Position numbers and translations under genes: made by a program. 64,000 nt of DNA from Psychrosphaera aestuarii (lineage in GTDB: Bacteria; Pseudomonadota; Gammaproteobacteria; Enterobacterales; Alteromonadaceae), in NCBI RefSeq assembly GCF_017948405.1, contig NZ_CP072844.1, forward strand, positions 2,232,001 to 2,296,000, written 5' to 3'. The notes under the pieces were generated by a model, which had not been told where the DNA came from, made no database searches, and was given only the letters and a program-made list of their open reading frames with translations. How positions within the stretch are numbered: position 1 is the first letter of the stretch; each line of letters starts with the position of its first letter. Positions 37,860 through 47,801 of the stretch are shown here, piece after piece.

Positions 37860-37931
37860 TTATAGGTTGCGACAATCACGCGCAATTAAACACGATGATC
37901 AGTTTGCGAGCAACCAGAGTTTAAATCAATG

Positions 37932-38471
37932 TTATTCAGCGTACCTGACCATGCGTACGTAGAAATCACTATTTTTATCGTTGCTGTCGATTCGACCATT
38001 AAAAAAGCCTAATGCCCACGCTTCGTCTTTTTTAGTGGCCGCTGTATTAGGTGTAGAGGACCAGTAATGCTGCGCCGGGGCTCCGTTAAATATGGTTAAG
38101 TTTGTTGCAGGATTAACACAGGCACGCTCCACAATCGAAGCTAATTCTTTGATATTAGGTACTCGCCAGTCATCAAAGTTACCAGCTTGATAAGTTGATG
38201 AGGCTTGCAATGCTTCTTGCCACGTCAGTCTGAGTGCTTCACCGGTACAAGTTTGTGTGGTGCCATTCCATTGTTGCCCGACTACGCATCGCGCCCAGGC
38301 AAGACCTGTGGTGGAGTCAATCACCATTTCTTGGCTAATATCTTCGGTAATAAAAATGTCGGTTGGTAATGTTGCGTCTGAACCAGGACAGTCTTGCGCC
38401 CACGCACTCGATACCGATAAATGGACTGCCGTTAAAAAACTGGCTAGCGTAAAAGATAGTATGTTCTTCAT
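37932..38471 (-). CDS. Secreted DUF1566 (Lcl C-terminal domain) protein
   Basis: A signal peptide (about residues 1-25, cleaving after SAWA) leads a single DUF1566 domain. The hallmark strands are present: TGLAWARCVVG (about 55-65), LTWQEALQAS (about 83-92), DDWRVPNIKELASIVER (about 101-117), YWSSTP (about 136-141), and the terminal FYVRMVRYAE. Four cysteines in the mature part could form disulfides. The role of the domain is not established; it occurs in Lcl adhesins and many bacterial surface proteins. The start overlaps the stop of the longer DUF1566 lipoprotein (ATGA), so the two are co-translated. Confidence 0.78.
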   Translation of the reverse strand: MKNILSFTLASFLTAVHLSVSSAWAQDCPGSDATLPTDIFITEDISQEMVIDSTTGLAWARCVVGQQWNGTTQTCTGEALRLTWQEALQASSTYQAGNFDDWRVPNIKELASIVERACVNPATNLTIFNGAPAQHYWSSTPNTAATKKDEAWALGFFNGRIDSNDKNSDFYVRMVRYAE

Positions 38472-40096
38472 GGGTTTCTCACTAAACGTATATAAGCGCC
38501 AGATGTGCCTTTAATTGCTGAGTCGTCGCCATTTCTAACGTCGATTACCCACTGCAATGTTTCATTGCCACCTTCGATATTTATTTCCGATACCCAATAA
38601 AATAAGTGATTGAGTACTGCAGGATCTGGTGAATTGGGAAAAAAGTCAGTTGGGAATAAATTCGCGTTATCGAGTTCACCATAGTCAAGTATTTGCATTA
38701 ATTCTAAGTAGGTCGGCAATCGCCAATTTGCGCCACCGCAGAAGGTGTCATCGTTCACTTCTTCAATAAAGGTTTCGCTACCGCAGCTTGCAGGATTTGA
38801 GCAGGATAGTTGGCCTGGTAACGAGTCATCTATACTGTAATAGTTTTCTACGCCATGTAATTCGCTATATTGCGGCGTCGCGTTCGCAACTTTAACTTCC
38901 CATACTAAACCAGTGAAATTATCGCGAATACAACTAAAAACGAGTGCATCATTTGGTAGCTCATCCCCGTTTATATCAAATTTTGTAAAGTCGAAGGTTT
39001 TATCGCCCGCACCACTTTTGTCAATCGCATCTCGTACTGAATCTCGTCCTGAGTCGGCGTCTTGATTTGGAAAATTGACGTTATCACAAGGCACAACGTC
39101 GGTTGCGCCATAACATTCAATAACGCCTGAGTCGTGCAAGCTGCCTAAGTTGAGCGGATTTACTGTGATATTGACCGTATCTGATTCGCTGTTACTGGCA
39201 TTGTCAATCACCGTCACTTGAAAGGTGAGTAACTCTGTTGAGTCAACGTTTGGCGCAAAAAACTCGGCGATACATTGGTCGGCATTAGTCAAGGTTACGG
39301 TAATACCGGTTAACTGCTCCCACTGGCAAGATAAAACATTATCGATGGAGACACTGTCGGAGGCATCGAGTATGACTTTTGTGAATTCGTCCACAATTTG
39401 ATCTTGGCCTGCGGTGGCTACTGTGCCTTCGGCGGCGGCAATTTGAATGTCTATGGTGTTGGTCGCTGTTAACCCAAAATTATCAGTCACTTGTAACTGA
39501 AAAGTGTAATTTGTTATTTGTGTTACATATGGTGCTTGAAAGGTGATTTCTCTTAAATTATTTGGTGAGAGTATTTGCAACGCAGGATTACTATCCACTT
39601 GTGTCCATTGGTAGTAGCGAATTTCACCGTCAGGATCGATACTATCTGCGGCCGATAACGAAATAACTTCAAAGGTTTCATAAGGAGCAACGGCATCGGT
39701 ATTATTAGTAATGCGCGCAATCGGCTCCTCATTTACGTTAGTCACACTGATAGTTATTGAGTCATCCACTCGTTGTCCATCTGTTGTGGTATAGGTCGCC
39801 TTAATAACGATTGTGGTGTCGATATTAATTGTTGGCGCCACCAAGCTGACTTCTAACGCCGGATCTACCGGAAAGTCGCTAATAACAGGACCTTGCGTTT
39901 GCGTCCAAATTACGGAGCCATTTTCTGGATAAATAGATGCCGTTAAGGCAAAAGTTTGCCCTTCTAATACGGTAATGTCGTTGCCTATGTTAATGCTTGC
40001 TAAATTATTCCCCGACGGATCGGAAGATTCACTGCCGGAACAAGCGCTGAGTAGTAAGGTAAATAACAATACAAATATTAAATAATGACTTCTCAT
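38468..40096 (-). CDS. PKD-repeat lipoprotein with C-terminal DUF1566 domain
   Basis: Surface or outer-membrane lipoprotein of 542 residues. The lipobox LLLSACSGS puts the lipidated cysteine at about residue 19. Three immunoglobulin-like PKD/REJ-type repeats follow (about 33-120, 122-222 and 224-313), each ending in a DSITISVTN- or DTVNITVN-like strand. The last 220 residues form a DUF1566 domain with FTGLVWEVKV, CGGANWRLPTYLELMQI and AYIRLVRNP. No catalytic site is visible; an adhesion or scaffold role is inferred from architecture. It is co-translated with the smaller DUF1566 protein. Confidence 0.75.
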   Translation of the reverse strand: MRSHYLIFVLLFTLLLSACSGSESSDPSGNNLASINIGNDITVLEGQTFALTASIYPENGSVIWTQTQGPVISDFPVDPALEVSLVAPTINIDTTIVIKATYTTTDGQRVDDSITISVTNVNEEPIARITNNTDAVAPYETFEVISLSAADSIDPDGEIRYYQWTQVDSNPALQILSPNNLREITFQAPYVTQITNYTFQLQVTDNFGLTATNTIDIQIAAAEGTVATAGQDQIVDEFTKVILDASDSVSIDNVLSCQWEQLTGITVTLTNADQCIAEFFAPNVDSTELLTFQVTVIDNASNSESDTVNITVNPLNLGSLHDSGVIECYGATDVVPCDNVNFPNQDADSGRDSVRDAIDKSGAGDKTFDFTKFDINGDELPNDALVFSCIRDNFTGLVWEVKVANATPQYSELHGVENYYSIDDSLPGQLSCSNPASCGSETFIEEVNDDTFCGGANWRLPTYLELMQILDYGELDNANLFPTDFFPNSPDPAVLNHLFYWVSEINIEGGNETLQWVIDVRNGDDSAIKGTSGAYIRLVRNP

Positions 40097-40230
40097 TTAA
40101 TGGGTTATCCAGTTTTAACGTTATTTAATGGTTTTTGTTAGGCTAAATCTTATCGGCCTCAAGTAACAAAAATGCATGTGTCTAGCCAAACTAAAGCAAT
40201 AATTACGCCAGCGCCTATTTAGGCTAGTAT

Positions 40231-40266
40231 AAAAAAAGGCCACTTGAATAATCAAATGGCCTTTTC
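40231..40266 (-). terminator. Intrinsic terminator of grxD
   Basis: Eleven-pair stem AGGCCATTTGA/TCAAGTGGCCT (one G-U pair) with a TTAT loop and a U7 tract on the minus strand. It starts 26 bases after the grxD stop. Confidence 0.85.
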
Positions 40267-40291
40267 TGAAGTTCAGTCGAATATAAGTTTA

Positions 40292-40636
40292 TTACTCGGC
40301 GCTGTCTTCTTCTGTTTTATATTTTGCTGCTGTTTCTTGAATTAACGGCTGTAGTTCACCTTTTTGGAACATTTCCATAATGATGTCACAACCACCCACT
40401 AATTCACCGTCTACCCATAACTGTGGGAATGTTGGCCATTCTGCATAACCTGGTAATTCAGCTCGGATATCTGGATTTTGCAGAATATCAACATACGCAA
40501 ACGGTTCGCCCACTTGCATTAATGCTTGAGAGGCTTGTGAAGAAAAACCGCATGATGGCAATTTAGGGCTACCTTTCATGTAGATCAAAATTGGGTTTTC
40601 TGCGATTTGTTTTTTAATTTTATCAATGGTTTCCAT
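40292..40636 (-). CDS. grxD: Monothiol glutaredoxin, Grx4 family
   Basis: Iron-sulfur cluster carrier glutaredoxin of 114 residues. The CGFS active site is present in KLPSCGFSSQASQAL (about residues 25-39). The ILIYMKGSPKLP strand, the WPTFPQLWVDGELVGGCDII segment (about 67-86, cis-Pro and glutathione-binding GG) and a charged C-terminus are typical of GrxD. It lies alone, with its terminator downstream and divergent from sodB across a 210-base gap. Confidence 0.95.
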   Translation of the reverse strand: METIDKIKKQIAENPILIYMKGSPKLPSCGFSSQASQALMQVGEPFAYVDILQNPDIRAELPGYAEWPTFPQLWVDGELVGGCDIIMEMFQKGELQPLIQETAAKYKTEEDSAE

Positions 40637-40778
40637 TGCAACCTCTTCTTTATGGTAAATTTTTACACGACGACTAGACTTATGTCTGATCTTAAAAATA
40701 AAATACGGCGTTTTATAACTTTAGACTTGAAAAACAAACTTTAAGTCATATTTATTGATAACGTTACAAAACTGATAC

Positions 40779-40805
40779 TTGAGTAAATTAGTCAAGTTTT
40801 ATAAT
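40779..40805 (+). promoter_or_regulatory. Possible sodB promoter
   Basis: A consensus -10 TATAAT (40800-40805) lies 41 bases before the sodB ATG. The best -35, TTGAGT (40779-40784), has a short 15-base spacer. Upstream, GACTT and AAGTC arms (about 40732-40747) make a small inverted repeat that could bind a regulator, though none can be named. Confidence 0.4.
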
Positions 40806-40846
40806 CTTATCAGCAAACATAAACAAAGCCAACGGAGACAACCATT

Positions 40847-41428
40847 ATGGCATTCGAATTACCAGCACTACCATATGCAAAAGATGCATTAGAACCACAC
40901 ATTTCAGCGGAAACGTTAGACTTTCACCACGGTAAGCACCACAACACTTACGTTGTAAAGTTAAACGGTCTAATCGGTGGTACTGAGTTTGAAGGTAAGT
41001 CATTAGAAGAAATCGTTAAGACTTCTGAAGGTGGTGTATTTAATAACGCGGCACAAATCTGGAACCACACTTTCTACTGGAATTCATTAAGCCCAAATGG
41101 CGGCGGCGCACCAACTGGCGCACTTGCTGACGCTATCTCTGCAAAATGGGGTTCGTTTGAAGACTTTAAAGCCGCATTTAACGACAAAGCAGTAAACAAC
41201 TTCGGTTCAAGCTGGACTTGGTTAGTTAAATTAGCTGACGGTTCTTTAGACATCGTTAATACGTCTAATGCCGGCACTCCAATTACTGAAGCAGGCGTTA
41301 CTCCGCTAATTACTGTGGATCTTTGGGAACACGCTTACTACATCGATTACCGCAACGTACGTCCTGAATACTTAAACGGTTTCTGGGCACTTGTGAACTG
41401 GGAATTTGCGAACAGCAACTTTGCTTAA
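40847..41428 (+). CDS. sodB: Iron superoxide dismutase
   Basis: Dismutates superoxide in the cytoplasm. The 193-residue protein has the metal ligands of the Fe/Mn family: His in [18 protein letters not shown] (about residues 19-36), His in [13 protein letters not shown] (about 70-82), and the Asp and His in [14 protein letters not shown] (about 157-170). GSSWTWLVK and the NGGGAPTG stretch agree with the iron type. It has no signal peptide. The ATG has GGAGA about six bases upstream. It is a single gene with its own promoter and terminator. Confidence 0.97.
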   Translation: MAFELPALPYAKDALEPHISAETLDFHHGKHHNTYVVKLNGLIGGTEFEGKSLEEIVKTSEGGVFNNAAQIWNHTFYWNSLSPNGGGAPTGALADAISAKWGSFEDFKAAFNDKAVNNFGSSWTWLVKLADGSLDIVNTSNAGTPITEAGVTPLITVDLWEHAYYIDYRNVRPEYLNGFWALVNWEFANSNFA

Positions 41429-41503
41429 TTCATAAGTATTTGGGCACAAAAAGTAAGGTTGAGCATTTTGCTAAGCTGATTTTGTATCCATAAAATAAAT
41501 AAT

Positions 41504-41541
41504 AAAGCGCTGAGTTTATTGTGAACTTAGCGTTTTTTTTT
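41504..41541 (+). terminator. Intrinsic terminator of sodB
   Basis: AGCGCTGAGTT paired with AACTTAGCGTT (one G-U, one mismatch at the base) around TATTGTG, followed by a run of T's. The next promoter-like TATAAT begins four bases later. Confidence 0.8.
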
Positions 41542-41544
41542 GCG

Positions 41545-41550
41545 TATAAT
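41545..41550 (+). promoter_or_regulatory. -10 element upstream of rdgB
   Basis: Perfect TATAAT 31 bases before the rdgB ATG, directly after the sodB T-tract. The -35 region (TGAACT at 41522-41527, spacer 17) lies inside the sodB terminator stem, so the two signals overlap. Confidence 0.45.
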
Positions 41551-41580
41551 ACCCCTCATACAAATAAGTAGGGAAAGTAA

Positions 41581-42180
41581 ATGAAAGAGTTATTACTCGC
41601 TTCGGGTAACCAAGGCAAGGTAAACGAATTACAGGAAATCTTGAGCCCTTTTGGTTTTAATGTTGTACCGCAGAAGCACTACAATGTCGAAGAAGTGCCA
41701 GAAACCGGCACTACCTTTGTTGAGAACGCAATTATCAAAGCCCGTCACGCCGCTAAAGTGACAGGTTTACCATGTGTTGCCGACGACTCTGGTTTGGAAG
41801 TGGATGCGTTAAATGGCGCACCAGGCATTTATTCTTCTCGTTTTGCAGGTCCTGATGCCACTGATGGTACCAACATCGATAAGCTGTTGTCGGTACTTGA
41901 TGGTAAAACAGCCGAGCAACGTAAAGCCCGTTTTGTTTGTGTTATTGTTTTTATGCGTCATGCTGATGATCCTTGCCCTATTATTTGTGAAGGTTATTGG
42001 GATGGCGTGATTGCTGACAAGCGTTCAGGGGATAGTGGTTTTGGTTACGATCCGGTTTTTTATCAACCGCAATTAGACAAAACGGCTGCTCAGTTATCAC
42101 CTTCTGAAAAACATGCGCTGAGCCATAGAGGCCAAGCGTTAAAGCAACTTGTTAATAAATTTAAAGAGCTAGGAATATAA
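41581..42180 (+). CDS. rdgB: XTP/dITP pyrophosphatase (HAM1 family)
   Basis: House-cleaning enzyme that hydrolyses non-canonical purine triphosphates such as XTP and dITP. The 199-residue length is normal. Signature segments are LASGNQGKVNELQEIL (residues 6-21), GTTFVENAIIKARHAA (about 43-58), PCVADDSGLEVDALNGAPGIYSSRFAG (about 64-90) with the metal Asp pair, SGFGYDPVFYQP (about 153-164), and LSHRGQALKQL. It is translationally next to hemW, one base apart, as in many gammaproteobacteria. Confidence 0.96.
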   Translation: MKELLLASGNQGKVNELQEILSPFGFNVVPQKHYNVEEVPETGTTFVENAIIKARHAAKVTGLPCVADDSGLEVDALNGAPGIYSSRFAGPDATDGTNIDKLLSVLDGKTAEQRKARFVCVIVFMRHADDPCPIICEGYWDGVIADKRSGDSGFGYDPVFYQPQLDKTAAQLSPSEKHALSHRGQALKQLVNKFKELGI

Positions 42181-42181
42181 G

Positions 42182-43393
42182 TTGCCCTCCAATTCATCTA
42201 ACCGTGTGTTAATAAACCAACTACCACCTCTTTCTCTTTATGTACACATCCCATGGTGTGTACAAAAGTGCCCTTACTGCGACTTTAATTCACACGCTTT
42301 AAAAGGTGGTATTCCTGAAACAGAGTATGTTGCACACTTACTAGATGATCTCAGTGCTGATTTGCATTTTGTTCAAGATCGTAAATTACAAACCATTTTT
42401 TTTGGTGGTGGAACGCCTAGTTTGTTGTCGGAAAAAGCCATGGCAACGCTGTTAACCGGCATTGAACAGCGTATTCCTTTTTCTGAAAATATAGAAATAA
42501 CGTTAGAAGCGAATCCTGGTACCTTGGAAACTAACAAGTTTGAAGGGTTTGCGAAGGCAGGTGTGAACCGTATTTCTATTGGTGTACAAAGTTTTGAGTT
42601 AGAAAAGCTGGTTCAACTAGGACGTATTCATAACAGCGAAGAGGCGTTAAAAGCCGCTGGTTTTGCTCATAGTTCAGTATCTACCTTTAACTTGGACTTA
42701 ATGCATGGCTTGCCAAATCAGTCACTTGAACAAGCACTGGCCGACGTGAAACAAGCTATCGCCTTAGACCCTTTTCATATTTCTTGGTATCAACTAACCA
42801 TTGAGCCGAACACCCTCTTCCACTCTAAGCCGCCTGTACTGCCAGATGATGATGTACTTTGGGATATTCAGCAACAAGGGCATGAGTTATTGACTCAAGC
42901 CGGCTATGAGCAGTATGAGATATCGGCTTATTCAAAACCGGGCCATCAATGTAAGCATAATCTGAACTACTGGCAGTTTGGTGACTATCTTGGCATAGGT
43001 TGTGGAGCACATGGCAAAATTACCGTTCAAACTGATGCACTTAAATCAACCCAATATGCACCTCAAACAAACGCACAAATTAAAGTAATTAGAACTGAAA
43101 AAGTAAAACACCCTAAAGGTTATATGGACTTAACAAAACCTTATGCATATAAGCAATGGACAGTTGAACCTGACGAATTACCATTTGAGTATTTTATGAA
43201 CCGACTGCGCCTTAAGTCCATGTTTAGTATGGAAGAGTTTGAGCAAAGGACGGGGTTGGCGAAAGAAAGTCAGTTAGCACCACTAACAAAAGCTTTAGAA
43301 TTGGGGCTTTTAACTCAAATTGATGCGAACTCGTATAAAACCACCAGCAAAGGAATAAGATACTACAACAACTTAGTGGATCTTTTTTTGTAA
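42182..43393 (+). CDS. hemW: Radical SAM family heme chaperone HemW
   Basis: Radical SAM protein related to coproporphyrinogen dehydrogenase, acting as a heme chaperone. The N-terminus LPPLSLYVHIPWCVQKCPYCDFNSHA (about residues 14-39) has the Cys-x3-Cys-x2-Cys cluster motif plus the downstream phenylalanine that marks the family. FFGGGTPSLL (about 73-82), NRISIGVQSFE and LDLMHGLPNQS are all intact over 403 residues. The start is a TTG at 42182, one base after the rdgB stop, with AGGA nine bases upstream; family alignment supports a start near here. Confidence 0.93.
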   Translation: MPSNSSNRVLINQLPPLSLYVHIPWCVQKCPYCDFNSHALKGGIPETEYVAHLLDDLSADLHFVQDRKLQTIFFGGGTPSLLSEKAMATLLTGIEQRIPFSENIEITLEANPGTLETNKFEGFAKAGVNRISIGVQSFELEKLVQLGRIHNSEEALKAAGFAHSSVSTFNLDLMHGLPNQSLEQALADVKQAIALDPFHISWYQLTIEPNTLFHSKPPVLPDDDVLWDIQQQGHELLTQAGYEQYEISAYSKPGHQCKHNLNYWQFGDYLGIGCGAHGKITVQTDALKSTQYAPQTNAQIKVIRTEKVKHPKGYMDLTKPYAYKQWTVEPDELPFEYFMNRLRLKSMFSMEEFEQRTGLAKESQLAPLTKALELGLLTQIDANSYKTTSKGIRYYNNLVDLFL

Positions 43394-43453
43394 CTAAGTG
43401 TTGGTTTCAACCTCAGTAAAATTTAACATTTCAACTGTGACAAATTACGTCAT

Positions 43454-43483
43454 AAAAAAAAGCGACCTTCTGGTCGCTTTTTT
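43454..43483. terminator. Bidirectional terminator between hemW and trhO
   Basis: AAAAAAGCGACC-TTCT-GGTCGCTTTTTT, a perfect stem with A-run and T-run flanks. It serves hemW on plus and trhO on minus, which converge here. Confidence 0.92.
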
Positions 43484-43533
43484 GTTAAACCTAGAGCTAC
43501 GCTCTTTGATGCAGTCTTAGGTTCGCATTAATA

Positions 43534-44520
43534 TTATTTCTTTTGCGAAGCACGAGCCGCTTCTTTTTGTTTACGCTTTTCTTCTTGTCGCGCTGCAATG
43601 ACTTCTTTCGCTTCAGAACCAATATGCTCTTCACCGCGTGCTTTCGCCAATTCTATTTGCTTTTGACGCTCCGCAAAACGTGCACGCTGCTCGTCAGTTA
43701 CTTTGTCAATACAATGCGGGCACGATACGCCTTGTACGTAGTGCTCAGATTTCATTTCGTCTTCAGTAATCGGCATACGACAAGCGTGGCACTGATCGTA
43801 CTGACCTTTGTTTAAGTCATGATCTACCGCAACACGGTTATCAAAAACAAAACACTCACCTTCCCACATGGTTTCTTCTTTTGGCACTTCTTCTAAATAC
43901 TTCAGAATACCACCTTCTAGGTGATAAACTTCTTCAAAACCTTGCTCTTTCATATACGCTGTTGATTTCTCACAACGAATTCCGCCTGTACAAAACATAG
44001 CTACTTTTTTGTGTTTGGCCGGATCCATATTTTTAGCGACGTATTCAGGAAACTCTCGGAAGGTTTCTGTTTTTGGATTTACAGCCCCTTCAAAGGTACC
44101 AATTTGAATTTCGTAGTCGTTACGAGTATCAACTAAAATCACTTCTGGATCTGAAATAAGTGCATTCCAGTCTTTTGGTTTCACATATGTACCAACGACT
44201 TCACGAGGGTCGATGCCTTCAACACCCATGGTCACAATTTCTTTTTTCAGTTTTACTTTAGAGCGATAAAATGGCATTTCTTCATCAAAGCTTTCTTTTG
44301 ATGAGATATCTGCTAAACGTGGGTCTTGGCGCAACCAGTTTAATACTGTGTCGATACCTTCGCGACTACCAGCAACAGTGCCGTTAATGCCTTCCTCGGC
44401 TAATAACAAGGTGCCTTTAACGCCATTGTCTTCCATTACTGTTTGTAACGGCTCACGTAACTCTTGAAAATTTTCTAAGCGCACAAACTTATACATTGCG
44501 CACACTACAACTTGTGACAT
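43534..44520 (-). CDS. trhO: tRNA uridine(34) hydroxylase (rhodanese family)
   Basis: Hydroxylates U34 of certain tRNAs, an oxygen-dependent route to 5-hydroxyuridine. The protein has an N-terminal UPF0176-type domain ([20 protein letters not shown], about residues 36-55) and a rhodanese domain with [10 protein letters not shown] (about 128-137) and the active Cys in [18 protein letters not shown] (about 175-192). A four-cysteine segment (CHACRMPI and SCPHCI) and a very basic C-tail follow. I choose the ATG at 44520 (328 residues), which has an AGAGG ribosome site, over a start 14 codons upstream. Confidence 0.93.
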   Translation of the reverse strand: MSQVVVCAMYKFVRLENFQELREPLQTVMEDNGVKGTLLLAEEGINGTVAGSREGIDTVLNWLRQDPRLADISSKESFDEEMPFYRSKVKLKKEIVTMGVEGIDPREVVGTYVKPKDWNALISDPEVILVDTRNDYEIQIGTFEGAVNPKTETFREFPEYVAKNMDPAKHKKVAMFCTGGIRCEKSTAYMKEQGFEEVYHLEGGILKYLEEVPKEETMWEGECFVFDNRVAVDHDLNKGQYDQCHACRMPITEDEMKSEHYVQGVSCPHCIDKVTDEQRARFAERQKQIELAKARGEEHIGSEAKEVIAARQEEKRKQKEAARASQKK

Positions 44521-44634
44521 ATTTTTTTCCTCTTTGCCGCCCGAATCGTAAATCCGGAGCATTGTGGGTAAATCAGGGTTGATTTAGCGAGCGCGCATTA
44601 TACGGATTAAACTTTGAGCTGACAAACGGCAGAT

Positions 44635-44673
44635 AAAAAAAATCCAAACCGCTATAACACGATTTGGATTTTA
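44635..44673 (-). terminator. Intrinsic terminator of the SulP gene
   Basis: AAATCCAAA paired with TTTGGATTT around a 15-base loop, with a run of U's on the minus strand. It lies 80 bases past the SulP stop, just before the trhO leader. Confidence 0.7.
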
Positions 44674-44752
44674 CTTGTTTCAGATCAATATTTGATGATG
44701 TCGATGTTTATGCGATATCGCCAATAATTGACCTTGCAGTTTTTTTCGTTAT

Positions 44753-46327
44753 TTAGTCTAGCTTATCCGTGGCAATTTTGTAGCGCGGATCTTCATTAAC
44801 ATTAATTTCAACGAATTTTTGTGCTTTGTTAAGTAAGGTACGACACTCTGGACTGATATGACGAATATGTAATTTCTTACCAGCTTTCTGATACTTATCA
44901 GCAAGTCCGTCTAGTGCATCTATACCTGAACTGTCCCAAATACGAGAGTCTTTAAATTCAATAACAACATCTGAAGGATCAGTATCCACTTCAAATAAGT
45001 TGCGGAAGTATGAAACTGAGCCGAAGAATAATGGCCCATCTAACTCGTAAACTTTCCAACCTTCGTCATCAATATGAGTACGTGCACTAATATGTGAAGC
45101 GTGTTTCCACGCAAATACCAACGCCGAAACAATTACACCAACAATAACGGCAATTGCTAAATCAGCAATAACAGTCACACCAGTTACTAACAGAAGTACA
45201 AAAGCGTCTTCTTTGTTTGCTCCACGGAAAATGCGGAACGAAGCCCATTCAAAGGTACCTAAAACAACCATGAACATTACGCCAACTAGTGCCGCTAGAG
45301 GAATAAGTTCAATCCATGGCGCCAAGAATAGAATAAAGGCTAACAATACAACAGCGGCGGTAATACCAGATAAACGACCACGACCACCAGAATTAATGTT
45401 GATCATAGATTGTCCAATCATGGCACAACCACCCATTCCACCGAAGAAACCATTTACGCTGTTTGCAACGCCTTGACCGATACACTCTTTGTTTGAACTA
45501 CCACGAGTATCAGTAAGCTCGTCAATCAGCGTTAATGTTAGTAACGACTCAATCAGACCAACAAGACAAAGAATTATCGCGGTTGGTAAAATAATGTATA
45601 GCGTTTCAAGTGACAACAAGCCTGTTTCAGGCGTTGGAATGGCAAAACTTGGTAGTTCGCCCGCTAGCGTTGCCGTTGCTTTTTCAGCTTCTGGTAACAT
45701 GTCGCGAACAAAGTCGATTACGGTACGTGCTTCTAAGTCCATACCATGCACTATGCCTGTTACTGCTAATATAGCGACAAGTGATGCCGGTACCGCGGTC
45801 GTAATTTTTGGTAGGAAATGAATAATTGCCATCGTTAAAGCGACGAGACCTAGCATGATATACATGGCTTGGCCTGTCATCCATTGAGCATTACCCAATG
45901 AATCTAGTACTTTAAACTGGCCCATTTGCGCGAGAAAAATAACAATCGCTAAACCGTTAACAAATCCAAGCATAACTGGATAAGGCACAAGCCTGATAAA
46001 TTTACCGAGTTTAAACACCCCGGCGAGTATTTGCAGTATGCCTGCCAATATTACGGCGGCAAATAAGTATTGAATACCATATTGAGCAACAAGTGCGACC
46101 ATTACAACAGCCATTGCGCCAGTTGCACCAGAGATCATTCCTGGACGTCCACCAATTGCAGAAGTGATTAGGCCCATCATAAATGCGGCGTATAAACCAA
46201 CCATTGGGTCGACCCCTGCTACGAAAGCAAAGGCTACGGCTTCTGGAACCAGTGCAAGTGCAACGGTAATACCAGATAACACGTCATTTTTTACGTTTGA
46301 ATCACTTTTCGTGATCAGGTTAAACAT
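44753..46327 (-). CDS. SulP-family inorganic anion transporter with STAS domain
   Basis: Inner-membrane transporter of 524 residues for an inorganic anion; SulP members move sulfate, bicarbonate or other anions, and sequence alone does not decide here. About 12-14 helices start with [35 protein letters not shown] (about residues 15-49) and include the [15 protein letters not shown] motif. A cytoplasmic STAS domain (about 425-515) carries [55 protein letters not shown] stretch (about 280-311) is typical of the SulP core. The gene is monocistronic and diverges from rsgA. Confidence 0.9.
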   Translation of the reverse strand: MFNLITKSDSNVKNDVLSGITVALALVPEAVAFAFVAGVDPMVGLYAAFMMGLITSAIGGRPGMISGATGAMAVVMVALVAQYGIQYLFAAVILAGILQILAGVFKLGKFIRLVPYPVMLGFVNGLAIVIFLAQMGQFKVLDSLGNAQWMTGQAMYIMLGLVALTMAIIHFLPKITTAVPASLVAILAVTGIVHGMDLEARTVIDFVRDMLPEAEKATATLAGELPSFAIPTPETGLLSLETLYIILPTAIILCLVGLIESLLTLTLIDELTDTRGSSNKECIGQGVANSVNGFFGGMGGCAMIGQSMININSGGRGRLSGITAAVVLLAFILFLAPWIELIPLAALVGVMFMVVLGTFEWASFRIFRGANKEDAFVLLLVTGVTVIADLAIAVIVGVIVSALVFAWKHASHISARTHIDDEGWKVYELDGPLFFGSVSYFRNLFEVDTDPSDVVIEFKDSRIWDSSGIDALDGLADKYQKAGKKLHIRHISPECRTLLNKAQKFVEINVNEDPRYKIATDKLD

Positions 46328-46606
46328 GACAACTCCGTTTTTGAGCGAATTTTAAGGCGCGAGAGTCTATCAAATTCAGCGTAACTGTTCATTAATTAAG
46401 TCAATTTATCTTAGTCTATTATTTAAAATTATGTTTTTCGCGACAGCTTCTATACTTAGTCATAAATATTTAACTTTTAAGCTCGGTATTTCTTGCGTAT
46501 TTTCAATAAATACATTATTTATCGCTTAATTGTTGAACGCCAAAATTGAACACGTCCGTTTAATTACGAACAACAATATTTTTAGTATTTTTACTGCGGA
46601 AAGCAA

Positions 46607-47665
46607 ATGAACACTGAAACAACACCTTCATTACCCCAACTAGGTTGGCGCCCTTATTTCCAACAACAACTGTCATTAGAAGAATTTGATCAATTTCATA
46701 TTGGTCGCGTTTCTGAACAGCATCGAAATAACAATGTTATTTTGACGGATAAAGGACAGCTTAGCTTAGTTTCAACTCCATCTGACGAACCCGTTGCGGT
46801 GGGTGATTGGGTACTTTATGACGACAACAATAGATTAGTTAGAGTTTTAGAACGACAGTCGCTATTCCAACGAAAGGCCGCGGGTACTCGTTCGCAAGCA
46901 CAGCTTATTGCCGCTAACGTTGATAGGGTTTTTATTGTTAGTTCGTTAAATGAAGATTTTAATTTAAATCGAATTGAGAGATATCTAGCGATTGCCAAGG
47001 AAGCGGAAGTGGAGCCAATTATAGTGCTTACTAAAGCTGACCTGTGTGATGACATTGATACCCCAGTGGAACAAGTTCAAAAACTTAATCCTCTTATTAT
47101 TGTTCACGCACTAAATTCATTAAATCCAGAAGACCTAACTCAACTCGAGCCTTATTGCCGTGTTGGTAAAACCTTGGCTTTATTAGGCTCATCGGGTGTT
47201 GGTAAATCTACCTTAATTAATGGCTTGATGGGAATTGATGTCCAGCAAACAGCAGAAATAAGAGAGTCTGACGGCAAAGGTCGTCATACAACCACAGCCC
47301 GTTCATTAAAGTGGTTGCCGGCCGGCGGTATCTTTATTGATACCCCTGGAATGCGTGAATTGCAATTAGTAGATTGTGAACAAGGCGTCAATGAAACCTT
47401 TAGTGAGATAGTGACCTTGGCCAGAAAATGCCGTTTTAATGACTGTTCTCATAATAAAGAACCAGGCTGTGCCGTTCAAAAAGCGATTCTTGATGGTAAT
47501 TTAGAACTTAGAAGGTTGCAGAGTTTTCAAAAACTGTTGCGGGAACAAGAGCTAAATAGCGATAGCGTTGCTGAACGTCGCTCAAAAGATAAAACTTTAG
47601 GTAAAATGATCCATCGTGTGCAGGCTGAATCTCGTCATATGAAACACAGAGAATTAGATGTGTAG
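46607..47665 (+). CDS. rsgA: Small ribosomal subunit biogenesis GTPase
   Basis: Circularly permuted GTPase that helps late 30S maturation. The 352-residue protein has an N-terminal OB-fold, then G4 VLTKADLCDD (about 142-151), G1 LLGSSGVGKSTLINGLMG (about 195-212), switch GRHTTTARSLKWLPAGG, G3 IFIDTPGMREL (about 243-253), and a C-terminal zinc site CRFNDCSHNKEPGC (about 278-291). The permuted order is diagnostic. The 279-base gap upstream (46328-46606) must hold the divergent sulP and rsgA promoters, but no consensus pair stands out in it. Confidence 0.96.
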   Translation: MNTETTPSLPQLGWRPYFQQQLSLEEFDQFHIGRVSEQHRNNNVILTDKGQLSLVSTPSDEPVAVGDWVLYDDNNRLVRVLERQSLFQRKAAGTRSQAQLIAANVDRVFIVSSLNEDFNLNRIERYLAIAKEAEVEPIIVLTKADLCDDIDTPVEQVQKLNPLIIVHALNSLNPEDLTQLEPYCRVGKTLALLGSSGVGKSTLINGLMGIDVQQTAEIRESDGKGRHTTTARSLKWLPAGGIFIDTPGMRELQLVDCEQGVNETFSEIVTLARKCRFNDCSHNKEPGCAVQKAILDGNLELRRLQSFQKLLREQELNSDSVAERRSKDKTLGKMIHRVQAESRHMKHRELDV

Positions 47666-47683
47666 CGGTTGAGTATTTGAGTA

Positions 47684-47720
47684 TAAAAAGTGGGTTGTTT
47701 GGCTTTACTAAACAACCCCA
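47684..47720 (-). terminator. Terminator after flgE
   Basis: GGGGTTGTTTAG and CTTTTTAT-flanked arms: TGGGGTTGTTT pairs with AAACAACCCA around a TAGTAAAGCC-type loop, and a CTTTTTAT tract follows on the minus strand. It therefore ends the flagellar operon; it could also stop rsgA readthrough on plus, but no T-run is present on that side. Confidence 0.75.
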
Positions 47721-47801
47721 CCTCCATAGCGAACATTGTTTCGGATTAAATCCTACGTAGTAAAGCCAACAACCAAAGTCGTGCGCTGTAAACTAAATCT
47801 G

